Shown: one piece after another, positions 27,189-38,000 of the stretch
Layout: every line of letters begins with the position of its first letter
Numbering within the stretch: position 1 is the stretch's first letter
Assembly: GCF_900142605.1 (NCBI RefSeq)
Contig: NZ_FRBL01000014.1
Location: 1-64,000 of the forward strand
Length of the DNA: 64,000 bases
Source of the DNA: Chitinophaga jiangningensis
GTDB lineage: Bacteria; Bacteroidota; Bacteroidia; Chitinophagales; Chitinophagaceae
Direction of reading: 5' to 3'
Position numbers and translations under genes: made by a program
Notes under the pieces: model-generated
Seen by the model: only the letters and a program-made list of their open reading frames with translations
Database searches by the model: none
What the model was told of the DNA's origin: nothing

Positions 27189-28613
27189 TTACAAATATTT
27201 TGATCTTACAATTACACCAGTGAGGGCATTCATGAATACCGCCATTTCCATCAAACCTCCGGACTCCTGTGCATACGTGGAAATAACGAAAGCGAATACC
27301 ATAGAGGCGGTAGAAATAGCCAGCAGCTTATCTTTTTCATCGGTAAAGCGAAAGTAATTTGCCAGGCAGTAGCGCAGTTGCAGGTAGTATACGGCCAGTA
27401 CAATAATCAACATTACCCAGCCGCATTCCAGTACTACACGTACCAGGTTGCTGTCCGGCGGAAAGCCCGCCAGTGGATGACCAGGATTATAAGCCCTGCC
27501 TTCTCCTCCTACTGTAAATAAACCGCCACCAAAGGGATGCGAATGCATAAACGGTTGCACACTGTGCCGGTTTATTTCGCGCACATTCAGCGACGCATCT
27601 TCCGTGCCCACAAACGCCGTGCGCACCCTGTTGATGGTGGCATTGCCATAGAATGGCCCAAACAAAATGGCACCACCTGCAAAAATCAGGAACATGGCTG
27701 CCAATATGGTATTGCGCTTATGGATCGTGACCAGCAGAAAAAGCAGCAAGCCTCCCGGGATCATCACATAACCGGTACGGGTACCCGAATATCCCAATGC
27801 CAGTAAATGCAGTAACAGCGATATTACTATCAGCACTTTGCGCTGTAGATTAATCACTGCATTACTGGCCGTCAGCAGTATGATCAGTAATATGCTGGTG
27901 ATAGCCATCATGAGGCCGTACACTGCCGGATCACTCATGGTACCATTTACCCGCAAATGCCCGCCAATCATTGTCGTCATCAGCTTTTCAGGGGTGGTCA
28001 TGATCAATGCCATTTCCCAGGAGGGAAGGCCAAACCATTCCTGGTAGCAGCCATAAAAGGCGGAAACCGTAGAAAGCCCGATCCAGAACTTAAAGAAGAA
28101 ATAAATATCTTTCTTCGTACGTAAGGCAATGGTGGTGAGTATGGCAAACAACAGGTAGCGTAGCAGAATCCTGAAAAAGATGCCCAGTGTAGCTTTATTG
28201 GGTGCCATCGGGTTCAGTGATTCCAGCAGGTAAAACCCAAATTGCATAAACAGGATCATGAAAAGCGGCTCTCTGAAATAATTGATCGCCCCTGCTGTTT
28301 TCCTGCTTTTTTTCATCATGGTACCTATGGCAGCACTGAAGATCATCAGGTCCAGCACTGCGCCTACAGGCACTTCCTGCTGATAAATTCTTTCAAAAAA
28401 ACGTACGGTGATGACCGTAGCCAGGGCAATATAAAATCCCAGCTTGGCACTGTTGATGCAGGCAATGGCAAGCGCAATCCCAAACATGGCAAACAGGATC
28501 AGTACACCCGTGCGGAAGTTGCCCGCCGTCAGATACGGGATAGCCGGCACTGCGATTGCCATCAGTGCAAACAGGATGAGGTCTGTTTTATATGCTCTTA
28601 TAGATTGCAGCAT
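27189..28613 (-). CDS. O-antigen ligase/polymerase-like membrane protein (Wzy/WaaL family)
   Basis: A 474-residue polytopic membrane protein of the O-antigen ligase/polymerase family. About eleven hydrophobic segments surround a large periplasmic loop (about residues 315-395) that includes SVQPFMHSHPFGGGLF. The family-typical SGTRTGYVMIPGG segment lies near 282-294. It probably polymerises flipped repeat units of the exopolysaccharide. Its ATG overlaps the stop codon of the upstream micro-gene as TGATG, indicating translational coupling. Confidence 0.8.
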   Translation of the reverse strand: MLQSIRAYKTDLILFALMAIAVPAIPYLTAGNFRTGVLILFAMFGIALAIACINSAKLGFYIALATVITVRFFERIYQQEVPVGAVLDLMIFSAAIGTMMKKSRKTAGAINYFREPLFMILFMQFGFYLLESLNPMAPNKATLGIFFRILLRYLLFAILTTIALRTKKDIYFFFKFWIGLSTVSAFYGCYQEWFGLPSWEMALIMTTPEKLMTTMIGGHLRVNGTMSDPAVYGLMMAITSILLIILLTASNAVINLQRKVLIVISLLLHLLALGYSGTRTGYVMIPGGLLLFLLVTIHKRNTILAAMFLIFAGGAILFGPFYGNATINRVRTAFVGTEDASLNVREINRHSVQPFMHSHPFGGGLFTVGGEGRAYNPGHPLAGFPPDSNLVRVVLECGWVMLIIVLAVYYLQLRYCLANYFRFTDEKDKLLAISTASMVFAFVISTYAQESGGLMEMAVFMNALTGVIVRSKYL

Positions 28614-28720
28614 CAGAGAAATACAACTTTTACAAACAGCGCCAATAGCACAACGATGATGAATATATTGATGAGCGTCTGGTGGTAAGCCGTACTCATT
28701 GGTTTATTTTGTTTTTTCAT
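28613..28720 (-). CDS. Micro-protein with one membrane helix in the exopolysaccharide operon
   Basis: A 35-codon frame (or 28 codons from the ATG at 28699) sits between the acyltransferase and polymerase genes. It encodes a short polar start followed by one hydrophobic helix, INIFIIVVLLALFVKVVFL. Its stop overlaps the polymerase start as TGATG. The longer start overlaps the acyltransferase end; the shorter one begins five bases after that stop. Overlapping junctions on both sides argue for a translated gene, but nothing is known of its function. It could be a membrane accessory to the polymerase or acyltransferase, or a leader that couples translation. Confidence 0.55.
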   Translation of the reverse strand: MKKQNKPMSTAYHQTLINIFIIVVLLALFVKVVFL

Positions 28721-29753
28721 ACACAACCGTTTGGGTTTTAAACGGACCTCTAAATAACCAGCCCATGTGCAGCCGCTCCAGTAGTCTGTAAGCCAGTATA
28801 GACAAGGGAATAGACGTGCCAATCAGCACCAGCAACAGCACCGGTATATTTTGTATCCAGCCCGTTTTTAGCAATGCCGCCCGGATAACAGCGGCAATCA
28901 TCACATGCATCAGGTAGATGTAAAGACTGTAATGTCCGATGGTCTTCAAAAATCTGAGTGTGTGATGCATTGCCAGCCACGCGGATAATAACACCATAAA
29001 GGCACTGCCAATTAAAGCTACCACGGCATACAAAAACAGGTTCATATCCTGGTGATGCAGAAAATACCATTGGCTCACCGCAAACAGGGGCAGCAGTAAT
29101 AACAGGTTGTTGCCTGCAGCCAGTTGCTGCTGGGTTTTTTCTGTAAAGAGATAAGAAGCTATCACGGGACCGATGGCAAAGAAAACGTAATGCAGCAGCA
29201 CGTCATACAGGGTGCTCCACGGTGCCACCAAAGGGGCCAGCCCGAGGAAAATAAGCCCCAGCGCCACCTGCTGAATATTGTTTAATCGCAGTATACTGTG
29301 ATTAAACAGGTACAGTGCAGATACATTAAACAAGGCAAACAGGTACCATAACTGATCTAACGCTCTCGGTTGCACGAAAATATCGAGATAGCTCCAGGCA
29401 TCACGTTGTGCATTGGCAAACCGCGCAAAAATGATCTGCAGGCTGATCTGTATCACCGCCCATATCAGGTAAGGATACAGCAGGTTTTTGCTTCTTTCTT
29501 CCAGGAAGCCGGCTGCGCCACGCTTTTCGATCCCACGTTTAAAGAACAACCCGGATAGAAAAAAGAACAACGGCATACGAAAGCTGAACAGCATATTATT
29601 GCCATCCACCACATACTGCGGCACCTCCAGCCCGGTATGCTGCAATCCATACAGCATATGACGGTATATCACCAGTATGATCGCAATGCCTTTGGCATAA
29701 TCGATCCACTGGTAGCGGGTAGCACGACTGATATGTATGGCCTCTGTGCTCAT
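28704..29753 (-). CDS. Acyltransferase 3 family membrane protein
   Basis: A 349-residue integral membrane acyltransferase (Acyltransferase 3/OafA-like), typically transferring acetyl or succinyl groups to surface sugars. The N-terminal motif WIDYAKGIAIILVIYRHMLYG (about residues 13-33) includes the conserved His on the first helix, and FRMPLFFFLSGLFFKRG supplies the second family motif. There are about ten predicted membrane helices. Its start codon overlaps the upstream kinase stop as TAATG. In this setting it most likely O-acylates the exopolysaccharide or its repeat unit. Confidence 0.88.
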   Translation of the reverse strand: MSTEAIHISRATRYQWIDYAKGIAIILVIYRHMLYGLQHTGLEVPQYVVDGNNMLFSFRMPLFFFLSGLFFKRGIEKRGAAGFLEERSKNLLYPYLIWAVIQISLQIIFARFANAQRDAWSYLDIFVQPRALDQLWYLFALFNVSALYLFNHSILRLNNIQQVALGLIFLGLAPLVAPWSTLYDVLLHYVFFAIGPVIASYLFTEKTQQQLAAGNNLLLLLPLFAVSQWYFLHHQDMNLFLYAVVALIGSAFMVLLSAWLAMHHTLRFLKTIGHYSLYIYLMHVMIAAVIRAALLKTGWIQNIPVLLLVLIGTSIPLSILAYRLLERLHMGWLFRGPFKTQTVVYEKTK

Positions 29754-31954
29754 TACAATTCCAGGTAATCTTCTTTTACTTTATTGAGTACGGCACCAAT
29801 GCATTTGTCGCCCAGGCCATGCAGAAACTGTATCGACTCCTTGCTGGTCTGGTTCAGCGTTCCCTGGGAAGAGAAAATGGCAATCACGCCCTGCACATAG
29901 TTCACCAGCTCCTTACTATCGGTATAATCATTTAGCGGCGCCCCTTCCAGGAGAATGAAATCATAATGCTGTGCCAGTTCCGGCAGATAGTTCAGCAGGT
30001 GATTTTCAGGGAGTATTTCAGATGGCGTGTAGTCGCCACCTTTACAGCCGATCACCTCTACACCTTCCGAAGGGTAGCGGGTAACATAATCTCTTACTTT
30101 GTCGATGCTGAACTGCCCCGGAGGAATGGAAAGCGTTTCCAGTGTTGGCTTTGCTTCCAGCTGCACGGTAAGGTCGTTGTTACAGAAGTTGGTATCAATA
30201 ATTAACACCTTTCGGTTGCTCAAACTAAGGCTATATGCCAGCGCTTGTGTGAGCGTGGTTTTGCCCTGCTGCGATTCCGTGCTGGTAAACAGGAATATCT
30301 GTTTACCGCTGTGTTCCACTTCATATCTCAGTTTCCGCAATAATTCCCGGAAAGTGTTCTGGCGCTGCTTTTTAACGCCGGGGCCTAAGGCCTCTCGTTT
30401 CTGCAGTATTTCCAGGATGCTGAATTTATGGAGGTCTGTTTGGTTGATGGAACTGATCAGTTTCAGGTCCACGGATCTTTCAAAAATCGAAGGTGATTTC
30501 AGGGAGTTATCCAGGAATTCTATAAAGAGAATAGCCAGCACACTGAGGAAGAAGACGGAAACTCCTGAAAGCCCCATGATGATGAGTCTTTTGGAGGATT
30601 CGGGTCTTATAGCCGGCTGTCCTATCAGGCTTTGTTTGAAGCCATCCTGCGGCACCGTGCGGTTGTCGATGGCGGCGTTCAGTTTTTCTTTCAGTTTATT
30701 GTAATCTTCCTGGGCCATGGTTACTTCCTGTTGCAGGGAGCCTACCGTTGCCTCTTTGCTGGCATAGGAACCAAGTGTGCCGCGCAATGCGGATATGCGG
30801 GATTCCAGCGTAGCGATGTTCATGTTGGTAGCCTTGATCTGTGCGAGCAGGCTTCCTTTCTGCTGTTGCAGCTCATCTGCGCTTACCACATTTTTGCCGG
30901 TGACTACCGTTAGCTGATCCAGTTTATTTTGCAGCTGACCACGCAGGGATTTCAATTTCGCTTCCATGGCTTCATCTGTACCGCCTTGCTTAAGGTAAGT
31001 TTCGTTGAGGTCATTGATCTGGCGGCGCAACGTAATGATGTCTGCGTTGTTGCTGGTGTTATACACAGTTTTACCACTGCCCGCAAGGGTGAGCTGGCCG
31101 TTTATATTTTCCAGTGACGCCTGGAGGGTGTTCATGTTGGCGCGTTCGTCGAAGAGCTTTTTTTCAAAGCCTTTGATTTGTTCCATTTCGCTGCCACTGG
31201 CAGCATCTACGTTCAATACTCTTTCAGAAGCTTTGTAGGCACGGAGTGCTTCTACTTTCTGATCGAGTTCCAGTTTTTTCTGTTCTACGAGGTTAGCAAA
31301 GGTTTCAACGTTTTCAACATTTTGTTCAGTACGCTGACTCCGGTAGTAGCGAATAAATTCAGCGTACAGCCGGTTTACGATATAGGCGGAGAGTTCGGGA
31401 TTTTCCGAGCGGTAGGTAAGATCAATGTAATCGGTTCGGCCCATGCGGCCGGCGGTGAGGCCTCCACGGAGGGATTCATAATCATACCCGTATAATTTAA
31501 GAATGTCCTGCAGTTCCCGCTCATTGGGGCGGTAGGCGCTGAGCATCTGCATGGAGTCATGCTTCTGCTGGCAGAGCGCCAGTACTTTGGCTTTGTCGGC
31601 ATTTTTGAGCAGGGGATGATTGGCCTGTCCTTCCTTCAGTGTGCGGAAAGGCTGCCCTTTGCCACCCATATCGTGCAGTAACAGGTTGTACGACAACAGG
31701 GAGATGACAATCGGAGAGGTGATGGTGGTGATGATCCCATCAAATTTCTGATCAATTTCAAACATCCCTACGTGATCATCGCGGAGGCGGATCTGATCGG
31801 TGTAGGTGAGTCCGGTGGCCATTTGAGAGCTGGAGACGTAGAGTTTCGGTTTGTTGCGGGTAAACATGAACGCTGCTACTACGGCTAACATGGAGCTGAT
31901 GAGGATCAGCCATTTTTTTTTCAGTAGTGCCTTCAGAAAATAGATAATATCCAT
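29753..31954 (-). CDS. Wzc-like polysaccharide co-polymerase with BY-kinase-type domain
   Basis: A 733-residue inner-membrane protein that would control polysaccharide chain length and export. An N-terminal Wzz domain begins with a membrane helix (about 15-32); a long periplasmic coiled-coil region follows (about 200-440); a second membrane helix lies near 455-480; and a cytoplasmic P-loop domain covers about 540-733. The nucleotide site is atypical: Walker A is STESQQGKTTL (Lys565), Walker A' is VLIIDTNF where DxD is usual, and Walker B is FILLEGAP with Glu670 in place of the usual Asp. The C-terminus ends YLEL with one tyrosine, not a tyrosine cluster. Autokinase activity is therefore uncertain. 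It is preceded by chained hairpins. Confidence 0.85.
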   Translation of the reverse strand: MDIIYFLKALLKKKWLILISSMLAVVAAFMFTRNKPKLYVSSSQMATGLTYTDQIRLRDDHVGMFEIDQKFDGIITTITSPIVISLLSYNLLLHDMGGKGQPFRTLKEGQANHPLLKNADKAKVLALCQQKHDSMQMLSAYRPNERELQDILKLYGYDYESLRGGLTAGRMGRTDYIDLTYRSENPELSAYIVNRLYAEFIRYYRSQRTEQNVENVETFANLVEQKKLELDQKVEALRAYKASERVLNVDAASGSEMEQIKGFEKKLFDERANMNTLQASLENINGQLTLAGSGKTVYNTSNNADIITLRRQINDLNETYLKQGGTDEAMEAKLKSLRGQLQNKLDQLTVVTGKNVVSADELQQQKGSLLAQIKATNMNIATLESRISALRGTLGSYASKEATVGSLQQEVTMAQEDYNKLKEKLNAAIDNRTVPQDGFKQSLIGQPAIRPESSKRLIIMGLSGVSVFFLSVLAILFIEFLDNSLKSPSIFERSVDLKLISSINQTDLHKFSILEILQKREALGPGVKKQRQNTFRELLRKLRYEVEHSGKQIFLFTSTESQQGKTTLTQALAYSLSLSNRKVLIIDTNFCNNDLTVQLEAKPTLETLSIPPGQFSIDKVRDYVTRYPSEGVEVIGCKGGDYTPSEILPENHLLNYLPELAQHYDFILLEGAPLNDYTDSKELVNYVQGVIAIFSSQGTLNQTSKESIQFLHGLGDKCIGAVLNKVKEDYLEL

Positions 31955-31978
31955 AAGTTGACTATTCTTTCTTATTCG

Positions 31979-32025
31979 TTTTCGCGATTTAACCCAGGAG
32001 GGAGGCCTGGGTTAAATCGCGAAAA
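31979..32025. repeat. Perfect 20-bp hairpin between the T9SS and wzc-like genes
   Basis: The arms 31979-31998 and 32006-32025 are perfectly complementary around a seven-base loop AGGGAGG. It stands about 25 bases upstream of the wzc-like start codon on the minus strand. Ten bases of its right arm (32016-32025) are reused by the next hairpin. Confidence 0.7.
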
Positions 32026-32055
32026 ACAGGGCCTGAAGCCCTGATTTTTCGCGAT
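32016..32055. repeat. Second hairpin sharing an arm with the preceding one
   Basis: An outer 11-bp stem (ATCGCGAAAAA against TTTTTCGCGAT) and an inner 6-bp stem (CAGGGC/GCCCTG), separated by one bulged A, close a CTGAA loop. It shares ten bases with the hairpin to its left, so only one can form at a time. On the minus strand it lies just after the large T9SS gene and carries a T-rich arm, so one of the pair may act as its terminator. A small CGCGC-TTA-GCGCG hairpin follows at 32064-32076. Confidence 0.65.
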
Positions 32056-32088
32056 GAACAACCGCGCTTAGCGCGAAACTTTTAGCAA

Positions 32089-35000
32089 TTACTGTTTGAT
32101 CGTGCGTATCACTTTTGATTGGCGCTGATCGTCGGTTAACCTTATCAGGTAGTAGCCAGGTATTTGTATGCTGCTGCCTGTGTTGAGCCTTAATGTTGAC
32201 TTGCCTTGCGGTACGGAGGTGAGTTGCTCGCTGTATACGAGGCGACCATTGAGGTCGAATATCTCCACCAGTACCCTTGAGCTGCGCGTCATCGTCATAT
32301 CCAGGTTCAGTTCTGTTACGAACGGATTCGGGAAGGCGGTGAGGTTGGCAAAGGCGGTATTGGATGATGAACCAATATTAGCTGGTGCCACTGCGGCCAT
32401 TACGTTATTCTGCTGCAGGGACTGTAAGGAACCGGTGGTAGTGCCCAGCGGGGTTGGTGTGAAGCCCTGGATCACCAGTGCACCCATCAAACCGTAAGAG
32501 GCATCCAGTGCGGCGTCCACATCCAGTTTGATTTCGCCATTAGCATCCGCTGTTACGTTATAGATGGTAGCAGTACCTACGGTATTGATAGAGCTGTTTA
32601 ACCAGGTAACCAGCTTACCGTTGGCAGTGAATCTGGTATTGCAGTTCATCAGGTCTCTTGCACTGGAGAACACGGTGAGGTTATACGTCATGGCCTGGTT
32701 CAGACCCGTGATCTTCATGCTTGCGTGTCCGCCGCCAAAGAGTACGTAGTTTTCAGCCAAAACTGCATCCGGATATACGCCGGAGTTATTACCGGTATAC
32801 ATACCCTGACCGCCGTATACGCCGAGGAAGTTCTCGAGTACTTCCACACCCACACTGGTAGGAGCACCGTTGTCGTCCAGGGCATTGCTGATCAGCGGAA
32901 TACCCACCTGCGGACGGCGACCGGTATTGTTCCACGGGAACGGTGCCACGCTGGTGTCGGAGAAATGGATGTAGACATTCATCGCATAAGTAGTAGCGGT
33001 AGCCGCACCACTGTAGTCAGAATACACACCGGATTTCACCGCTCTGATACGATACGCATACTGCGTATTGGCGCTAAGGTTATTATCGCTATACTCAGTA
33101 GTATTTGCGGCAAGGGTAGCCACCTGGGTTTCTGTGCCATTAAGGCCAGCTCTCCTCCAAACCTGGAATCCGGTTTCGTTGTTGCTCCGGTCGGACCAGG
33201 TAAGGTTGATGCGTTTACTGTCTAACGCAGTGGCACGTACGCCGGCAGGGCTAACCACGCTCACCAGCGGATCATATGATTCTACAATCAGTGCATTGAG
33301 GAACGACATCGCATTCACCGGTAGGCTACCAGGGCGGATAAACCGGATGTTTACCTTACCATTGACAGGGGAAATACCATTGATCTGCGATGTTTTGCCG
33401 ATGTTATAGTTGCCCTTGATCTTCACCGTATCCTGATTGATCACGAACCATGTTTCAGTAGCACCGCCATAGTTCTGACTTACAAAGAATGCGAAGTTGT
33501 ATTTCAGGTTATTCTGCAGGCCGGCAATTTCAATGTTTTTAGGATCATTGCCGTTATTCATATACCAGGCTGACTGCATTACAGTATCCGGTACGATACC
33601 TACGTTTTGACCGGTATTCATGCCGATGTAGGTCCACCAGCCGGAGCCAAACGCATCATTGAGACGGAAGCTCATGCCGTTAGGTGAATTGTTTTCATCC
33701 ACCACCGCAGGGGTATTGGCAATACCTACACCTGCATTGGCAACCGGTGCGTACATCACGTTGTTCCATGGTGCCGGTGCCGGACGCTCAGCCGCAATAT
33801 TGAAATAGGTGAGTGTGGTGATGCGGTCAGATATAAACAGTTTGAATGATTTACTGCTGCTGCCACCGTAGGTGTCTTTTGCAGTGATGGTGATGTTGTA
33901 GCTGCCTACGTGATCGATGGTAGGATTAAATACCAGCTGTCCGTTGCCGGAGCCACCATCTGTAAAGGTGACAAAGGATGGCAGGCCCGCTGCGGTGAAG
34001 GTAAGACCGGTAACATCCGCTGCATCATCGGTAGCATGGAGTGTTACGGTGGTTTGCGTACCTGCGCGGAGTTTCACATCTGCAATAGTATCCAATACCG
34101 GGTTACGGTTTGGTACTTTAAGCCCTACAATGTTGGTATAAACAGAACCACCATTGTTGTTAAAGGCGCGAACCTTATAGTAGTATTTGTTATTACCCAC
34201 AGCGGATGAATCCAGGAAGGTATTGGCATCCGGCAGGGTGGATTTGATCAGGGAGTAACTGCCAAGGCTATCCGTACTTCTGTACACCTGGTAGCTGGTT
34301 TCGTTGTAGGCAACATCTGTCCAGTTCAGCGTTGGATAACCACCTGCTACGTTGCCAGTGAAATTGGCAGGTGCCGCCGGCGCCAGGTTGTCTGTATAGC
34401 TCCATCCAAGCTCGATTACATTGATGAAACCGGCCTGCGTAATAGCTGGATTGCGGCTGGCAGCTGCTCTCAGCGTACCGGTAGCATCAGGTTTCAGGCC
34501 ATAGAAATTAGCGGTTTGGGTGGTGTTATGCAACTGGTATACCGGTATGCTATCAGTTCCTACACTGAAGATAGTGGCCGTTTGTGCATTATCACCATTC
34601 CATTCAGAACCGGCATGGAACTTCAGGGAATATACTTTGGATGTATCCAGCCCGGTCAGTGTAATCGGCACCGTTGTTTGTGCGTTAAACACGCCGAAGA
34701 AGAGGAGATCCCACAGTACCACATCCGGATAAACACCGAGGTTGTTTGCCTGCGGACCATTGTTACCCCAGAAGATGGCGTCTGCCTGGATATTTACACC
34801 AATATTGGTGACTTCACCTTTTGCATTTTTGAGGTTGCTGGCACTCAGGGTGTTCAGCAGGTTCCAGGTATCTTCTCCCGGAGGGGTTACCATTACCTGG
34901 GTCATATCGATGAGCACTTTACCATTAGGACTGGCTTTGCTCACCACCAGTTTAAACGTTTTAATATCGGTACCACCATTGTTGTCCGTTACACGTACAG

Positions 35001-38000
35001 ATACGTTATAGGTACCAGCATCCGTGAAGAATGGCTTAATGGTAGCAGTGCAGTTAAGCCCGTTGCCTTGCAGCGTTACAAAGGAAGGCATGTTTTCACC
35101 CGTCCAGGTATAGGTGTTGTTGGCATCCTGGTCGGTAGCACTGAAGCTGATGGTTTTGGTATCACCTTCCTTCATGTTTACATCGTTGATGGTGTTGAGC
35201 ACCGGCGGATAATTATCGTTGATCACAAGGGCGAAAGTAGCGGTGTCTTTGGCGCCATGGGCATCGGTAACAATTACCACGTTATTGAGGTAAGTACCTT
35301 GTTTGTTATCATCTGTGGCCACGTTGAGATAAGGACCGTTAGGGCCGTTTACCAGCATTACGAACAGTGGCAGGTTCACGAAGCTGAAGCTATAGCTGTC
35401 GCCATCCGGATCGCTTGCTACCAGTGGTATCTGGATCGGATTATCGTAACGGATGGTACGACTCACCAGGCTTTGGATTACCGGCGGATTATTAGGTGCG
35501 GTAGCGGAAGCGATATTGGAGAAAGCAGATGCTCCGCCATCATTAACCGCCCTGACACGGTAGTTATATGTTTCGTTTGCGAATACGCTGGTATCGGTAT
35601 AAGTGGCAGTAGTGCCGCTATTGGCCAGCGAATCGATATTACTTACAAATCTGTAGTCGGTATTGCCCGCACCAATCGAACGTTGTAATTCAAATTTGGT
35701 TTCTGTAGTGGCGTTGTCCGTAAAAGTCAGTTTGATATCATGGCCATCCAATGCTGCTGCGAGGCTGCCCGGAGCTGTTGGTGCTGCTGGTAAACCTTCG
35801 GTAGCTACGGTATTGATGGGTAAAGTACCGTTGTAAAGTTGACCTGCTTCGGTGGCAGTCACTGCATAATCAATCACGGTGAGGTCATCAATCCGGCCAC
35901 TGTAATATAGCAGGTTGTTTACATTGAACGCCGTAGCAGTTTGAGCAGAGGTAGTGCTTGGGCGCCCCAGTGAGAAAGCTTCTGCGCTGGTACCTGCAAT
36001 ACTGCTGGTATTGCTGCTGGAAGTAGTAGCCACGCCATTTACATACATGGTGAGGCGTGAACCGGATTTATAGACTATGATAACATGGTACCAGTTGTTA
36101 ATGGCGATACCTGTTTGCTGCACGGTGATTGGCGTGTTAGTGCCGCCGGTGCCTGCCGCTATTTTCAGAATGGAGCCATCCAGCTGTAATGCAATACCAT
36201 TGCCTCTGCCACCCTGATCCATGATCAGCTGTCTGGCACCGGTAGCGGTAGGATAGATCCACATGCTATACGTCCTTTCTGTATATGCCGTGCGCAGGTA
36301 AGTGCTGGTAACTGCGATCTGGCTGGTGCTGGTACCGTTGAACTGTGCGGACTGGCCTGATTTTGCAGTATTCGACCAGGTAACGTTTGTTACGGTAGCG
36401 GCGTGGTTGGCAAAGTAGCTGCTGTCTGATGCATTGCCGTTGAATTTCCAGATGGCAGAGTAAGGCAGGGAGTTCGCCTGGGCAGAGGTGCCCGCTTTGC
36501 TGGCGGCTGCTACACGGTAGTAGTAGCGCGTTGCCGGCAGTACCTGGTTGTCAGTAAACGTAGTAACGTTAGCGTTTACACGACCCACCATCTGGAAGGT
36601 TCCCTGCTGTGTGGTACTTCTGTACACCTCAAATGCTTCTTCGTTCGTGCTGTTATCTTTCCAGGTAACGGTTACACTTTTATAGGAGTTGGCCACTGCA
36701 TTGATGTAGCCCGGTGCGTTAGGTACGGTACCGGTAGCGGTGGAGTCCTGCACGAGGTAAGCTGGATCAATTTCGGTGTAAGCACCGCTGGTGCCACGTC
36801 TCCACAATACACGCATCACTTCGTCTCCACCAGCTTCAAAGAAGGTAGCGGTGATCGGAATAATCTGGCCCGCAGTAAGATTTTGACCTGAACTGGTTAC
36901 TGTAGTTTCGCCATGTAACCCATCGTTGTTCACAATGGCGGTAGCACTTGGGCTGTAGGCAGTATTAAGATAGAGTTTGGAACCATCATCGGAAACCGTC
37001 TGGAAATAGTAGGTACCGCTAACGGGTATACGCAGATAACCGGTCCACTTAAACGCGAAGTTATCATCGCGGTTGCGGACGCTGAGGTCTGTGGTAGTGC
37101 TATAACCGGTTTTTACCGGGGTAAGTGTATTAAAGTTAGGCAGCTGGCTCAAACTTCCCGTTTCGTAGTAGCTGTAGTTCCAGCCACGCTGTACGGAGCT
37201 GACAGCCAGTTGCGCGCTTGGTGAAGAGGAGTTGCCACTTACATCTCTCGCAATGACGTATACTGTATAAGTTTGTTTTGGATTTAAACCTGCCAGTATG
37301 ATAGTTCTGGTGGCGCTGTCGGTGGTATAATTTTTCACGCCATCCACATATACATCATAACCGGCGATGCCTACATCGTCTGTGGAGGCATCCCATGCCA
37401 GCGGAATGGAAGTGCCGGCTGATACTCCCTGTGCACGCAGGTTGGTAGGCGCTGTTGGGGGATTAGGATCGGCAATGGTAATACCACGTACCTCGCTGGA
37501 TACAGGTCCCGCTGCATTGTTATTTACTGGTCTGATTACATAGAAGTAATCTGTATTTGGCAGCAGACCGTTGTCCGTGTATGTCACTACGTCGGCAGGA
37601 ACTTTTGCTACCAGTGTATACGGCCCGCCACTGGTGCGTGAGCGGTATACTTCAAAAAGTGTTTCATTATTTACAGGGGTGGCTTTATCTGTCCAGTCGA
37701 GGCGCAGCTCCGTTTTTGATACAGGCGTTGCTGTAAGGGACTGAATACCATCCGGTCCGTTAGGGCCCACTGCGTTGATCACTGCAAATGGTGCGGATGG
37801 ATTGCTGGAGCAGCCATACTGTTCTGTTACGCGTGCGGTGTAAGTGCCTACCACACTGGTGGTAAAGGTACTGTCGGTGCTCACTACCTGGTTGTTCTGA
37901 TTGGTCCAGGTATAGTTCACATAGCCGGATGGTACGCGTAAGGTAATGGTGGTGCTGCCATCAGGAGCCGGCAGCAGATTGCTTTTCAGCCCTTTGGTGG

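Noticed and set aside
34516..35688. Plus-strand frame of 390 codons inside the giant T9SS gene
   Set aside because: Antisense to a clearly domain-structured protein; no recognisable motif.
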